Of a DNA stretch of 64,000 nt, positions 43,629-53,615 are shown piece by piece (the stretch's first letter is position 1; every line of letters begins with the position of its first letter). The DNA lies in NCBI RefSeq assembly GCF_012163155.1, contig NZ_JAAVUN010000002.1:124001-188000 (forward strand), given 5' to 3'. A program made the position numbers and the translations under genes. The DNA comes from Kocuria subflava (GTDB lineage Bacteria > Actinomycetota > Actinomycetes > Actinomycetales > Micrococcaceae). The notes below the pieces were generated by a model. It ran no database searches, was not told where the DNA came from, and was given only the letters and a program-made list of their open reading frames with translations.

Positions 43629-46529
43629 GTGAGCGATCAGAGCCAGCCCAAGCCCGCCGTCGTCGTGATCGGTTCCAAGACCGAGAATCCCCAGGAAGTG
43701 CAGTTGCCGGTGCCCGTGTCCCGGCCGGAGCGCAAACTGTTGTTGATTGACGGCCATTCGCTGGCCTTCCGCGCCTTTTTCGCCCTGTCCCGTGCGGCTG
43801 AGTACGGCAACGGTCCGGCCTTTGTCACGGAATCCGGGGAGCACACGGAGGCGGTGTACGGCTTCCTGAACACCATGACCAAGCTGATGCGTGAGCAGAA
43901 GCCCACTCACCTGGTGGTTTCGTTCGACCTTGAGGGTCCCACTTTGCGTTCCCAGGAATACGGTGAGTACAAGGGCGGCAGGGATGAGACCCCTGAGGCC
44001 TTCCACGGTCAGGTGCCCCGCATTCAGGCTGTGTTGGAGGCACTGGGGGTTCCGGTGGTGACCAAAGAGGGTTACGAGGCCGACGACGTCCTGGCCACCC
44101 TGGCCCGTCGTGGTGCCGCTGCCGATTTTGAGGTCCTGGTGTTCTCCGGTGACCGGGATGCTTTCCAGATGGTGGATGACCACGTGACTGTGGTGTACCC
44201 GGGCCGCACGCCGTCTGATCTGAAGATGATGGATGCCGCAGCCGTCATGGAGAAGTACAAGGTCCCTCCGCAGTACTACCCGGATCTGGCAGCGCTCACC
44301 GGCGAGCAGGCGGACAATTTGCCCGGTGTTCCCGGTGTGGGTCCGGGCTTTGCCGCCAAGTGGATCGAGGCCTACGGAGACGTTGAATCCGTACTGGAGC
44401 ACGCGGAGAAGATCACCGGCAAAAAAGGTGAGGCGCTGCGGGAGAACGTGGAGCTGGTGCGCCGCAACCGCAAACTCAACCGGTTGGAAACGGGTCTGGA
44501 CCTGAAGATCGAACTGGACCAGGCCGAACTGCCGACGCCTAATCAAGACGCCGTCAACGCGTTGTTCGATGACCTTGACTTCGGCTCCGGGCTGCGCGGC
44601 CGTGTGTTCGAGGCCTTCGCAGGCCCTGAGGCCGGTCCCGCGACGGCTGTCTCCGGTCTTGAGGTGGCAGAAACCGTTGAATCTGCCCAGCAACTTTCCG
44701 CCTGGCTTGATGCCGCGGCCGGACGGGAGACCGCGGTACGGCCCCTGCGCCACGACGACGACGCCCCGCAGCCAGGTGGCCGGGAAGTCACCGAACTCTT
44801 GTTGGCGCGTGGCAGTGCTGAAGAGCATCCGGCCACGGCTGTCCACCTGGATCTGATGGACGCGGATTCCCAGCTGGAGCAAGTTCTGGCCGACTGGCTG
44901 GCTGATGCCGAGCACACCAAGGTGGTCTGGGGTTTTAAGGATCTGTGGAAGTCTCTGCACCTGCGGGGGCTGGAGCTTGAAGGCGTGGTGGATGACATCG
45001 CGTTGTCCGCCTATCTGATTGAACCCGCCCGCCGCAGCTACGAGCTGGAAGCGCTGCTGGCAGATCACCTGGACCTGCAGGTTGCCCCGTTGGGGGATGC
45101 CGGCGCGCAGGCCAAGGATGACCAGTTGGCACTGGATGTTGCGGGGGAGAGCGCCGATGGCCCCAGGACCTCTGCTGAGGTTGCTCTCCGTGAGGCAGAA
45201 CTGGCCGTGGCCTCCCTGCAGTTGTCTGGGTTCCTGCGCGGGAAGCTGGAGAATGATGGGCAGACGGCTCTGCTGACCGGCATGGACCTTCCGCTGGCCA
45301 AGATCCTGGGGCAGATGGAACTGACCGGCGTGGCCGTGGACCGGCAACGCGTGGATGCCTTGATCAAGAGCCTGGAGGGCCCCATCCAGCAGGCTTGGGA
45401 CGCCGCGCAGGCCCTGGTGCCTCGCGAGGAGGGTGAGCCGGAGATCAAGCTGGGTTCCACCAAGCAGTTGCAGACGGTGCTGTTCGAGACCTTGGAGCTG
45501 CCGCCCACCAAGAAGATCAAGACCGGCTACACCACCTCCGCAGCCGCCCTGGAGGAACTGTTGACCAAGGTGGACCCGGAGTCTCCGGGTGCCCAGTTCC
45601 TGTTGGCTCTGCGCCGGTGGCGTGACACCACCAAGCTCAAGCAGATCGTCCAGGGGCTGCGCTCAGCCATCAAGGACGATGACCGCATTCACACGGACTA
45701 CCAGCAGACCGTGGCTGCCACCGGCCGGTTGTCCTCCACGGATCCCAACCTGCAGAACATTCCGGTGCGCTCGGAGGAGGGCCGCCAAATTCGCGGTGCC
45801 TTTGTGGTGGGAACGGATGGTCAGGACCAGTTCCAGGCCTTGGTGACCGCCGACTACTCGCAGATCGAAATGCGGGTGATGGGACACCTCTCCAAGGACG
45901 AAGGCCTGATTGAAGCCTTCCGGGACGGCGAGGACCTCCACCGTTACGTGGGTTCCAAGGTTTTTGGCGTGGAACCGGAAGACGTCACGGCCCAGATGCG
46001 CTCCAAGGTCAAGGCCATGAGCTACGGCCTGGTGTACGGCTTGAGCTCCTACGGACTCTCCCAGCAGTTGAACATCTCCGTGGACGAGGCCCGGACCATG
46101 ATGTCCGATTACTTCAAGCGGTTCGGCGGCGTGCGCGACTTCCTGCGCGGTGTGGTGGATGTGGCACGGGAGAACGGATACACGGAGACCATCGACGGTC
46201 GTCGTCGTTATTTGCCGGATTTGACCAGTGACAACCGCCAGCTGCGGCAGGCCGCCGAGCGCATGGCACTGAACGCGCCCATCCAAGGGTCAGCTGCGGA
46301 CATCATCAAGAAGGCCATGATCCTGGTGGACCGTGAGTTCCAGGGCCAGGGATTGCGTTCCCGGGTGCTCATGCAGGTCCACGACGAACTCGTGGTGGAG
46401 GCTGCCACCGGTGAGGTGGAGAAGGTCAGTGAGATCCTGCGTACGCAAATGGGCTCGGCCATTGAGCTCTCCGTGCCGCTGGAAGTGAACGTGGGCGTGG
46501 GGCCGGATTGGAACGCGGCCGCCCACTGA
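43629..46529 (+). CDS. polA: DNA polymerase I
   Basis: Repair and Okazaki-fragment-processing polymerase, 966 residues. Domains: 5'-3' exonuclease (about 35-330: LLLIDGHSLAFRAFFA, EGYEADDVLATLA, GDRDAFQMV, LPGVPGVGPG), a degenerate 3'-5' exonuclease region that lacks the DxE motif and so should not proofread, and the polymerase domain with motifs A (TADYSQIEMRVMGHLS), B (RSKVKAMSYGLVYGLSSYG) and C (MQVHDELVVEA). TAAGAT (43617-43622) lies 6 nt before the GTG, so the mRNA is probably leaderless. Confidence 0.97.
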   Translation: MSDQSQPKPAVVVIGSKTENPQEVQLPVPVSRPERKLLLIDGHSLAFRAFFALSRAAEYGNGPAFVTESGEHTEAVYGFLNTMTKLMREQKPTHLVVSFDLEGPTLRSQEYGEYKGGRDETPEAFHGQVPRIQAVLEALGVPVVTKEGYEADDVLATLARRGAAADFEVLVFSGDRDAFQMVDDHVTVVYPGRTPSDLKMMDAAAVMEKYKVPPQYYPDLAALTGEQADNLPGVPGVGPGFAAKWIEAYGDVESVLEHAEKITGKKGEALRENVELVRRNRKLNRLETGLDLKIELDQAELPTPNQDAVNALFDDLDFGSGLRGRVFEAFAGPEAGPATAVSGLEVAETVESAQQLSAWLDAAAGRETAVRPLRHDDDAPQPGGREVTELLLARGSAEEHPATAVHLDLMDADSQLEQVLADWLADAEHTKVVWGFKDLWKSLHLRGLELEGVVDDIALSAYLIEPARRSYELEALLADHLDLQVAPLGDAGAQAKDDQLALDVAGESADGPRTSAEVALREAELAVASLQLSGFLRGKLENDGQTALLTGMDLPLAKILGQMELTGVAVDRQRVDALIKSLEGPIQQAWDAAQALVPREEGEPEIKLGSTKQLQTVLFETLELPPTKKIKTGYTTSAAALEELLTKVDPESPGAQFLLALRRWRDTTKLKQIVQGLRSAIKDDDRIHTDYQQTVAATGRLSSTDPNLQNIPVRSEEGRQIRGAFVVGTDGQDQFQALVTADYSQIEMRVMGHLSKDEGLIEAFRDGEDLHRYVGSKVFGVEPEDVTAQMRSKVKAMSYGLVYGLSSYGLSQQLNISVDEARTMMSDYFKRFGGVRDFLRGVVDVARENGYTETIDGRRRYLPDLTSDNRQLRQAAERMALNAPIQGSAADIIKKAMILVDREFQGQGLRSRVLMQVHDELVVEAATGEVEKVSEILRTQMGSAIELSVPLEVNVGVGPDWNAAAH

Positions 46530-46536
46530 GTTCACC

Positions 46537-46551
46537 GTGGGTTGGACCCAC
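46537..46551 (+). terminator. Small hairpin after polA
   Basis: GTGGGT (46537-46542) pairs with ACCCAC (46546-46551) around a TGG loop, nine bases after the polA stop. Short and without a T tract, so a weak candidate. Confidence 0.4.
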
Positions 46552-46582
46552 CGTGTTCTGGCTGACACACGCCCGGATGGTA

Positions 46583-46612
46583 TTGATTCAGGCTCCCTGC
46601 GGGGCCTAAACT
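46583..46612 (+). promoter_or_regulatory. Promoter of rpsA
   Basis: TTGATT (46583-46588) and TAAACT (46607-46612) are spaced 18 bp and resemble actinobacterial SigA -35 and -10 hexamers. The transcript would carry a ~100-nt leader before rpsA, which could allow the autoregulation by S1 known in other bacteria. Confidence 0.6.
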
Positions 46613-46719
46613 AGCCGAGTGTGTGTTCTGCGCGCACTGTCCACAGACGTCGAAGCCCCAGCGGTTCCCGCCCTTGGACGCTTCACTGACCATAATCAAT
46701 TCATCGGAGTCCCTACTAC

Positions 46720-48180
46720 ATGACCACCACCACCCCGCAGGTTGCCGTCAACGACATCGGCTCGGAGGAAGACTTCCTCGCAGCCGTCGATGCGACCATC
46801 AAGTACTTCAACGACGGCGATCTGGTGGAAGGCACTGTTGTCAAGGTTGACCGTGACGAGGTCCTCCTCGACATCGGCTACAAGACCGAAGGTGTCATCC
46901 CGTCCCGCGAGCTGTCCATCAAGCACGACATCGACCCCGATGAGGTCGTGACCGTGGGCGATGAGGTCGAAGCCCTGGTCCTCACCAAGGAGGACAAGGA
47001 AGGCCGTCTGATCCTCTCCAAGAAGCGTGCTCAGTACGAACGCGCCTGGGGCGACATCGAGAAGGTCAAGGAAGAAGACGGCGTTGTCACCGGTACCGTC
47101 ATTGAGGTTGTCAAGGGTGGTCTGATCATCGACATCGGGCTGCGCGGCTTCCTCCCCGCATCCTTGGTTGAGATGCGCCGCGTCCGCGACCTGGCCCCCT
47201 ACATCGGCCAGAAGCTGGAAGCAAAGATCATCGAGCTGGACAAGAACCGCAACAACGTGGTCCTGTCCCGCCGTGCATGGCTCGAGCAGACCCAGTCCGA
47301 GGTCCGCTCCGACTTCCTCAACAAGCTGGAGAAGGGCCAGGTCCGTTCCGGCCATGTCTCCTCCATCGTCAACTTTGGTGCCTTTGTGGACCTGGGCGGC
47401 GTTGACGGCCTGGTGCACGTCTCCGAGCTGTCCTGGAAGCACATCGACCACCCGGGTGAGGTTGTTGAGGTCTGCCAGGAAGTCAAGGTCGAGGTGCTGG
47501 ACGTGGACATGGACCGCGAGCGTGTCTCCCTGTCGCTGAAGGCCACCCAGGAAGATCCCTGGCAGCTGTTCGCCCGCACCCACGCCCTGGGCCAGGTTGT
47601 GCCCGGCAAGGTCACCAAGCTAGTTCCGTTCGGTGCGTTCGTTCGCGTCGAGGACGGCATCGAGGGCCTGGTGCACATCTCCGAGCTGGCTCAGCGCCAC
47701 GTGGATCTGGCAGACCAGGTTGTTGGCGTCAACGAGGACCTGTTCGTCAAGGTCATCGACATCGATCTGGACCGTCGTCGGATCTCCCTGTCCCTGAAGC
47801 AGGCGAACGAAGGTGTTGACCCCGAGTCCACCGAGTTCGATCCCGCTCAGTACGGCATGGCTGCCGAGTACGACGAAGAGGGCAACTACAAGTACCCCGA
47901 GGGCTTCGATCCCGAGACCAACGAGTGGATCGAAGGTTTCGAGGAGCAGCGCGCCGCTTGGGAGCAGCAGTACGCCGATGCCCAGACCCGTTGGGAAGCT
48001 CACAAGGAGCAGGTGCGCCGTCACCTGAACGAGGACGCCGAGGCCGCTGTGGCCGGCGCCGGTGTGGCAACCGCTGCCGCCCCGACCTCCTACTCCTCCG
48101 AGGCTCCGGCCGAGGACGAGGGCACCTTGGCTTCCGACGAAGCTCTGGCCGCCCTGCGCGAGAAGCTGACCGGCAACTGA
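46720..48180 (+). CDS. rpsA: 30S ribosomal protein S1
   Basis: mRNA-binding ribosomal protein. The 486-residue product has four S1 OB folds: about 37-105 (GDLVEGTVVKVDRDEVLLDI), 124-190 (GVVTGTVIEVVKGGLIIDI), 208-278 (GQVRSGHVSSIVNFGAFVDL, LVHVSELSW) and 295-365 (GQVVPGKVTKLVPFGAFVRV, LVHISELAQ). A Glu/Ala-rich tail follows. Four domains is the actinobacterial form, shorter than the six of E. coli. Confidence 0.96.
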   Translation: MTTTTPQVAVNDIGSEEDFLAAVDATIKYFNDGDLVEGTVVKVDRDEVLLDIGYKTEGVIPSRELSIKHDIDPDEVVTVGDEVEALVLTKEDKEGRLILSKKRAQYERAWGDIEKVKEEDGVVTGTVIEVVKGGLIIDIGLRGFLPASLVEMRRVRDLAPYIGQKLEAKIIELDKNRNNVVLSRRAWLEQTQSEVRSDFLNKLEKGQVRSGHVSSIVNFGAFVDLGGVDGLVHVSELSWKHIDHPGEVVEVCQEVKVEVLDVDMDRERVSLSLKATQEDPWQLFARTHALGQVVPGKVTKLVPFGAFVRVEDGIEGLVHISELAQRHVDLADQVVGVNEDLFVKVIDIDLDRRRISLSLKQANEGVDPESTEFDPAQYGMAAEYDEEGNYKYPEGFDPETNEWIEGFEEQRAAWEQQYADAQTRWEAHKEQVRRHLNEDAEAAVAGAGVATAAAPTSYSSEAPAEDEGTLASDEALAALREKLTGN

Positions 48181-48200
48181 TCTTCTGATCAACCGGACTC

Positions 48201-48237
48201 GAAGGCTCCGTCACTCCTGGTGAATGACGGGGCCTTC
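48201..48237 (+). terminator. Terminator after rpsA
   Basis: GAAGGCTCCGTCA (48201-48213) pairs with TGACGGGGCCTTC (48225-48237), 13 pairs with one U-G, around an 11-base loop; CCCCTTGTC follows. Confidence 0.8.
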
Positions 48238-48307
48238 CCCTTGTCAGCTCGGGCTCTGCGCGCGACTCTCCCGTCTCGTGCCGAGTGAACACTTTCCTCG
48301 CCCTTGT

Positions 48308-48372
48308 CCGCCGAATAGGCCGTTTGATCGCCCCTGACACGCTCAGCGGCGATCAAACGGCCTATTCGGCGG
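48308..48372. terminator. Perfect 25-bp hairpin between convergent rpsA and yigZ
   Basis: The arms 48308-48332 and 48348-48372 are perfectly complementary over 25 bp, and the loop can add a CTGA/TCAG pairing. The right arm contains the last codons and the TAG stop of yigZ. There is no T tract. Since rpsA already has its own hairpin, this one probably serves yigZ; a REP-like element or a site for a DNA-binding protein is possible. Confidence 0.65.
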
Positions 48373-49060
48373 GGGAGGAGGGGAGGTCCACCCAGTCGGT
48401 TCCCACCGGGGTCAGGTACGCATTCCCGGAGCTGAGTTCCGCCACATGGGCCCGTAATTTGGCCACGGCCTCCTCGGTGTCGTCCGTGGCCACGCGCAAG
48501 GTGGCCCCGTTTGCGGACCAGTCGGTTCCCATGACGGTGACGGATGCGGTGCGGAGCTCGTTCTCCCAGCGTGCCGCCTGAGCCAGCGGAGCATTGACCT
48601 CATAGACTCCCAGCCGGGCGCGCTGCGCAAACTCCGCGCGGTCCAGGGCTTGGGACACCGAGTCCGAATACGCCCGTACCAGACCTCCCGCACCCAACAG
48701 CGTTCCACCGAACCACCGGACGACGACGGCGCACACATCCGACAGGTCTGAGACTTCTTCTCGGGGTGAATCACCCCCGCCGGTCCGCCGTTGGGTGATG
48801 GCTTCCAACATGGGGATGCCGGCTGTGCCGGATGGTTCGCCGTCATCGGAGGAGCGCTGGATGCGGCGATCCGAGCCCACAACCCAGGCTGAGCACTGGT
48901 GACGGGCGTCATGGAACTCGCGGCGTAAATCGGCCAGGAGATCTTGGGCGTCGTCCTCGTGGTTGATGCGTTGCAGCACGGTGAGGAAGCGGGACTTCTT
49001 GATCTCGATCTGATGGCGCAACGCAGTGGTTGAGCTCAGGACCGTGTAAGGCTGCGGCAT
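48362..49060 (-). CDS. yigZ: YigZ family protein (IMPACT/UPF0029)
   Basis: Member of the YigZ/IMPACT family, whose bacterial function is unclear. The ATG at 49060 begins MPQPYTVLSSTTALRHQIEI; TAGACT (49073-49068) lies 7 nt upstream, a leaderless arrangement. The 232-residue protein has the UPF0029 core (KKSRFL, ARHQCSAWVVG, SDDGEPSGTAGIPMLEAI, VVRWFGGTLLGAGGLVRAYS) and a C-terminal DUF1949-like domain. It diverges from coaE. Confidence 0.9.
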   Translation of the reverse strand: MPQPYTVLSSTTALRHQIEIKKSRFLTVLQRINHEDDAQDLLADLRREFHDARHQCSAWVVGSDRRIQRSSDDGEPSGTAGIPMLEAITQRRTGGGDSPREEVSDLSDVCAVVVRWFGGTLLGAGGLVRAYSDSVSQALDRAEFAQRARLGVYEVNAPLAQAARWENELRTASVTVMGTDWSANGATLRVATDDTEEAVAKLRAHVAELSSGNAYLTPVGTDWVDLPSSPAE

Positions 49061-49131
49061 GAGAACCAGTCTATGGGCCTGTAAGAGTTGATCTGCGCCA
49101 CTCCGGTCCGCCCGCTGGGTAGCCTGGGACC

Positions 49132-49731
49132 ATGTTGCACATTGCTTTGACAGGCGGGATCGCCTCCGGAAAATCGGCTGTGGCTGCGCGTCTTGTGGCC
49201 AACGGGGCCGTCCTGGTGGATTCGGATGCCATTGTCCGGCAGTTGCAGGAGCCTGCCCAGCCAGGTCTGGTGGCGATCGCCCGTGAATTCGGTCCGCAGA
49301 TGATTGCAGCGGACGGTTCACTGGACCGACGCGCGTTGGGGGAGCTGGTCTTTGCCGACGACGACGCCCGTGCCCGCCTCAATGCGATCATCCATCCTCT
49401 GGTGCGTGCACGTTCCAAGGAATTGGTGGAGGCCGCGGTGGCTCAACACGGTGAGGACGCGGTGATCGTCCACGACATCCCCCTGTTGGTGGAAACCGGG
49501 CAGGCAGAGGATTTTGACGTGGTCTTGGTGGTGGAGGCTCCGCGTCATGAGCGGATCCGGCGGATGATCCAGAACCGGGGAATGTCCGCGACTGATGCAG
49601 CGGCTCGTATTGATGCACAGGCCACCGACGATCAACGGCGCGCGGTGGCGGACCACGTGTTCGTGAACGATGGGCCACTGAATCACCTGGAGGCTGCCGT
49701 GGATCAGTGGTGGGCTCAGGCGCGGGGTTGA
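49132..49731 (+). CDS. coaE: Dephospho-CoA kinase
   Basis: Last step of coenzyme A synthesis, phosphorylating the 3'-OH of dephospho-CoA. 199 residues: P-loop GGIASGKS (8-15), D residue in VLVDSDAIVRQL, HDIPLLVE, and the LID Arg-rich segment RIRRMIQNRGMS. It is the short single-domain form. TAGCCT (49120-49125) lies 6 nt before the ATG, so the transcript is probably leaderless. uvrB follows after 68 bp. Confidence 0.95.
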   Translation: MLHIALTGGIASGKSAVAARLVANGAVLVDSDAIVRQLQEPAQPGLVAIAREFGPQMIAADGSLDRRALGELVFADDDARARLNAIIHPLVRARSKELVEAAVAQHGEDAVIVHDIPLLVETGQAEDFDVVLVVEAPRHERIRRMIQNRGMSATDAAARIDAQATDDQRRAVADHVFVNDGPLNHLEAAVDQWWAQARG

Positions 49732-49799
49732 GGATCACTCGACGAGCGGCGGTCGACGGCACTTCATGCAGTGTCGGTCCCCCGGCGTAGGCTGGCCAC

Positions 49800-51920
49800 A
49801 TGAGCTTGGCACAGGAGATCAACCGCGTCGTCGCACCCTTTGAGGTCGTCTCCGAATTCAAACCCGCCGGCGATCAGCCCAAGGCCATCGCTGAACTGAC
49901 GCAGCGGGTCAACGACGGCGAAACCGACATCGTGCTCCTGGGCGCCACCGGTACAGGCAAGTCCGCCACCGCCGCATGGTTGATCGAATCGGTGCAGCGG
50001 CCCACGCTGCTGATGGTGCAGAACAAGACCCTGGCCGCCCAGCTGGCCAGTGAGCTGAGGGAGCTGCTGCCCAACAACGCGGTGGAATACTTTGTCTCCT
50101 ACTACGACTACTACCAGCCGGAGGCCTACGTCCCACAGACGGACACTTTCATCGAGAAGGACTCCTCCATCAATGAGGAAGTCGAGCGGCTGCGGCACTC
50201 CGCCACCAATGCCTTGCTGACGCGGCGCGACGTCGTGGTGGTCTCCACCGTCTCCTGCATCTACGGCCTGGGCACCCCGGAGGAATACATCCAGCAGATG
50301 GTCACCCTCAAGGTGGGGGAGGAGATGGACCGTGATGACCTGCTGCGCCAGTTCGTGAACATGCAGTACGCGCGCAACGACGTCGACTTCCATCGGGGGA
50401 CCTTCCGGGTCCGCGGTGACACGGTGGAGATCATCCCCATGTACGAGGAACACGCCATACGGATCGAGTTCTTTGGGGATGAAATTGAAGCCATCTACAC
50501 GCTGCATCCGCTGACCGGGGAGATCATCCGGGACGAGAACGAAATGTATGTATTCCCTGCCTCCCACTACGTGGCCGGAGCCGAACGCATGGCCAGGGCT
50601 GTCACTGAGATCGAGGACGAACTACGGGAGCGCCTGGAGACCCTGGAGAACCAGAACAAACTGGTGGAAGCCCAGCGGCTGCGGATGCGCACCACCTATG
50701 ACCTGGAAATGATGCAGCAGATGGGGTACTGCAACGGCATCGAGAACTACTCCCGGCACATCGATGGCCGTGGCCCCGGCTCTGCACCGCACTGTCTGCT
50801 GGACTACTTCCCGGACGACTTCCTGCTGGTGATTGACGAATCGCACGTGACGGTCCCGCAGATCGGTGGCATGTACGAAGGCGACATGTCCCGCAAACGC
50901 ACCCTGGTGGAACACGGTTTCCGTCTGCCCTCAGCCATGGACAACCGCCCGTTGAAGTGGGACGAGTTCTTGGAGCGGATCGGACAAACCGTCTATCTCT
51001 CCGCCACACCGGGCAATTACGAGATGGGCAAGGCCGACGGTTACGTGGAGCAGATCATTCGCCCCACGGGCCTGGTGGACCCGGAAGTGGTCATCAAACC
51101 CACCCGCGGGCAGATCGACGACTTGCTGGATGAGATCAACACTCGTGTCCAACGCGACGAACGTGTTCTGGTCACCACACTCACCAAGCGCATGGCCGAG
51201 GACCTCACCGACTACCTGATGGAGCACGGCGTCAAGGTCCAATACCTCCACTCGGACGTGGACACCCTGCGGCGTGTGGAACTGCTCAGTGAACTGCGGC
51301 AAGGCGTATTTGACGTCCTGGTGGGCATCAACCTGCTGCGTGAAGGCCTGGACCTCCCGGAGGTTTCCCTGGTCTCCATCCTGGACGCAGACAAGGAAGG
51401 CTTCCTACGTTCCACCACCTCCCTGATCCAGACCATCGGCCGTGCCGCCCGAAACGTCAACGGGCAGGTCCACATGTACGCGGACAAGATCACGGACTCC
51501 ATGCAGACCGCGATCGATGAGACCAATCGACGTCGTGAAGTCCAAATTGCGTACAACAAGGAACACGGTGTGGATCCCCAGCCGCTGCGCAAGAGGATCG
51601 CGGACATCACGGACCAGCTGGCCCGGGAAGCAGAAGACACCCACGAACTGCTGGCGGCGCGCTCGGCGGCCAGCGGCAAGACCGCGCCTGCCAAGGACGC
51701 CCAAAGCTCGGCAGCCCTGGCAGATGCGGAACGCAAGTTGCGCCAGGACGGCGTGGAAACCGGCCCGGCACAGAACCTGGAGGACCTGGTCCTTCAGCTG
51801 ACCGAGCAGATGAACCAGGCTGCGGCAGACCTCAAGTTCGAGCTGGCGGCACGCATCCGCGACGAATTGGCCGACCTGAAACGCGAACTACGCCACGTCC
51901 AGGACGCCTCCGGGTCCTGA
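49800..51920 (+). CDS. uvrB: UvrABC system protein B
   Basis: Damage-verifying helicase of nucleotide excision repair; 706 residues. Walker [11 protein letters not shown] near residue 43, the beta-hairpin [21 protein letters not shown] (written here in parts: [19 protein letters not shown]), [18 protein letters not shown] with the DESH box, helicase motif V/VI ([22 protein letters not shown]) and the C-terminal UVR domain ([19 protein letters not shown]). TAGGCT (49788-49793) lies 6 nt before the ATG. No LexA-type palindrome is seen in the 68 bp upstream. Confidence 0.97.
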   Translation: MSLAQEINRVVAPFEVVSEFKPAGDQPKAIAELTQRVNDGETDIVLLGATGTGKSATAAWLIESVQRPTLLMVQNKTLAAQLASELRELLPNNAVEYFVSYYDYYQPEAYVPQTDTFIEKDSSINEEVERLRHSATNALLTRRDVVVVSTVSCIYGLGTPEEYIQQMVTLKVGEEMDRDDLLRQFVNMQYARNDVDFHRGTFRVRGDTVEIIPMYEEHAIRIEFFGDEIEAIYTLHPLTGEIIRDENEMYVFPASHYVAGAERMARAVTEIEDELRERLETLENQNKLVEAQRLRMRTTYDLEMMQQMGYCNGIENYSRHIDGRGPGSAPHCLLDYFPDDFLLVIDESHVTVPQIGGMYEGDMSRKRTLVEHGFRLPSAMDNRPLKWDEFLERIGQTVYLSATPGNYEMGKADGYVEQIIRPTGLVDPEVVIKPTRGQIDDLLDEINTRVQRDERVLVTTLTKRMAEDLTDYLMEHGVKVQYLHSDVDTLRRVELLSELRQGVFDVLVGINLLREGLDLPEVSLVSILDADKEGFLRSTTSLIQTIGRAARNVNGQVHMYADKITDSMQTAIDETNRRREVQIAYNKEHGVDPQPLRKRIADITDQLAREAEDTHELLAARSAASGKTAPAKDAQSSAALADAERKLRQDGVETGPAQNLEDLVLQLTEQMNQAAADLKFELAARIRDELADLKRELRHVQDASGS

Positions 51921-52046
51921 CTGACCGAGCACAGGGCGCCTTCACCTGGCTGTCACCTTCCCGTCAGCCCGCCGTTGCCCCGCCCCGTGAGGCTGGACGT
52001 GACCTAGTTGTTCACAGCACAGGCCGAAACACCGGGGGCGGTAACC

Positions 52047-53303
52047 GTGAGTCAGTCGCACACGAGTCAACGCAAGCGCGCGACCACCGACCAGAATCAG
52101 GGCACTGACACCGAGTTCGCCAGAACCGGTGGTGACAGCCGCGAAAACTTGGACGAACTCTCCCAGGACGCCACCAACCTCTCGCGCGGGCAAATTGCTG
52201 TTCGAGTCCTTGCCGCACTGGGACTGCTCTACACCCTGATCTGTGCCGTCGGATTGATCGGCACCGGGTTCGGGAATCTGGGGGAGGACACCGCTTCCGG
52301 GCTGTTCGACTTTGCAGTGAATCCCTTGGTGGGACTTGCCGTGGGAATCCTGGCCACATCCGTCATTCAGTCCTCCTCCACCACCACAGCGATCGCAGTG
52401 ACGGCAGTGGGGACCGGGGCGTTGCCGCTGAGCGTGGCCGTTCCCATCATCATGGGCGCCAACGTGGGCACCTCCGTCACCAACACCTTGGCATCGCTGG
52501 GATTTGTGGGCACCAAGGACGAGTTCCGACGTGCCTTCTCCGCGGCCACCGTCCACGACTTCTTCAACCTGTTCGCCGTGGCTCTGCTGCTGCCCCTGGA
52601 GATGCTCTTCCACCCCCTGGAACGGTTGGCTGAACTGATCACCGGGCCCCTGTCCGGGATCCAGACCACGGATCCGGGGGATGCCGATGTGGTCTCCATG
52701 GTCACTGACCCCGTGGTGAACGGACTTGCCTGGGTACTGGGTTTTCCCGGGGAAACCATGGGAGCAGTTCTGCAGATCCTGGGTGGTGTGGCCCTGATCT
52801 TCTTGTCCGTGCGCTACCTGGGCAAGCTGCTGCAGACCCTCATGGTGGGCAAGGCCAAGAAGATTCTTCACAAGACCGTGGGCGGCACGCCACCCGTGGC
52901 CATGGGTGCCGGTGCCCTGGTGACAGTCCTGGCCCAGTCATCGTCCGTGACCACCTCCGTCTTGGTGCCCTTTGCAGGCTCGGGTGCCCTGAGCACCCGT
53001 CAGATCTATCCGGTGACACTGGGAGCCAACATCGGCACCACCACCACGGCACTCATCGCGGCCATGGCTGTCACGGGGGAGAACGCCACCATCGCGCTGC
53101 AAGCGGCCCTGGTCCACCTACTGTTCAACCTGCTGGGCATCCTTCTGATTTACGTCCTGCCCTTCCTGCGCAACATTCCGTTGGCCTGCGCCACCTGGCT
53201 GGGCTCCCTGGCAGCTGAACGCAAGTGGGTGGCAGCCGCCTGGATCATCGCCGCATTCCTGGTGGCCCCGGGCGCCGTCGTGCTGATCAGTGCTGTGCTG
53301 TGA
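52047..53303 (+). CDS. Na+/phosphate cotransporter family protein (NptA/PNaS type)
   Basis: Sodium-dependent phosphate transporter with two inverted Na/Pi repeats, each with a QSSS motif: IQSSSTTTAIAVTAVG and AQSSSVTTSVLVPFAG. About nine hydrophobic helices; the first ~60 residues are a polar cytoplasmic tail. GTG at 52047 (GGGGGCGG upstream) is preferred over TTG at 52008, giving 418 residues. Whether it imports or exports phosphate cannot be told; PhoU domain is absent. The small coiled-coil gene follows after 35 bp and is probably co-transcribed. Confidence 0.85.
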   Translation: MSQSHTSQRKRATTDQNQGTDTEFARTGGDSRENLDELSQDATNLSRGQIAVRVLAALGLLYTLICAVGLIGTGFGNLGEDTASGLFDFAVNPLVGLAVGILATSVIQSSSTTTAIAVTAVGTGALPLSVAVPIIMGANVGTSVTNTLASLGFVGTKDEFRRAFSAATVHDFFNLFAVALLLPLEMLFHPLERLAELITGPLSGIQTTDPGDADVVSMVTDPVVNGLAWVLGFPGETMGAVLQILGGVALIFLSVRYLGKLLQTLMVGKAKKILHKTVGGTPPVAMGAGALVTVLAQSSSVTTSVLVPFAGSGALSTRQIYPVTLGANIGTTTTALIAAMAVTGENATIALQAALVHLLFNLLGILLIYVLPFLRNIPLACATWLGSLAAERKWVAAAWIIAAFLVAPGAVVLISAVL

Positions 53304-53338
53304 CCAAGCCTGGTAGCCAGCCAGAACAGGAGGAGACC

Positions 53339-53560
53339 ATGAACGCCAACACCGAATCCGAACTCCAGAACCTCTTGGCCCAGGCGGAGGCGGAGATCCG
53401 CCAACTGCGTGCCGAGATTGCAGCGCGCCAACAGTCGGATGTTGACCGCGTGATTCGTGACCTGCCGGAAGACCTGTCCGCAGCCCAGGGCAAGTGGTCG
53501 GATCTCAAAGGGCTGCTGCAAGCCCTGGCGCGTGACCAAAGTCGCGATGACGGCGAATGA
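53339..53560 (+). CDS. Small coiled-coil protein, unknown function
   Basis: 73-residue soluble protein following the Na/phosphate transporter gene. The ATG has a strong AGGAGGAG site. The first half (about 5-37) is a strongly predicted coiled coil with Leu/Ala heptads and alternating Glu/Arg (LQNLLAQAEAEIRQLRAEIA); the second half is polar with VIRDLPEDLSAAQGKW. I do not recognise the family. Tight spacing to the transporter and the good start support expression. Confidence 0.65.
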   Translation: MNANTESELQNLLAQAEAEIRQLRAEIAARQQSDVDRVIRDLPEDLSAAQGKWSDLKGLLQALARDQSRDDGE

Positions 53561-53615
53561 CAGACGTCTTACCAAGCCTGGGCAAAGCACAGCTGCCGTG
53601 TACCATGATGCGCAG

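Noticed and set aside
42939-45347. An 802-codon open frame on the minus strand opposite pdtaR and polA
   Set aside because: It mirrors two well-supported genes codon for codon, is His/Gly/Leu-rich without family motifs, and is a GC-bias shadow. The long minus-strand frames opposite leuA (8894-10807), gltB (31479-33068), pyk (36807-38399) and uvrA (60286-62541) were rejected for the same reason.
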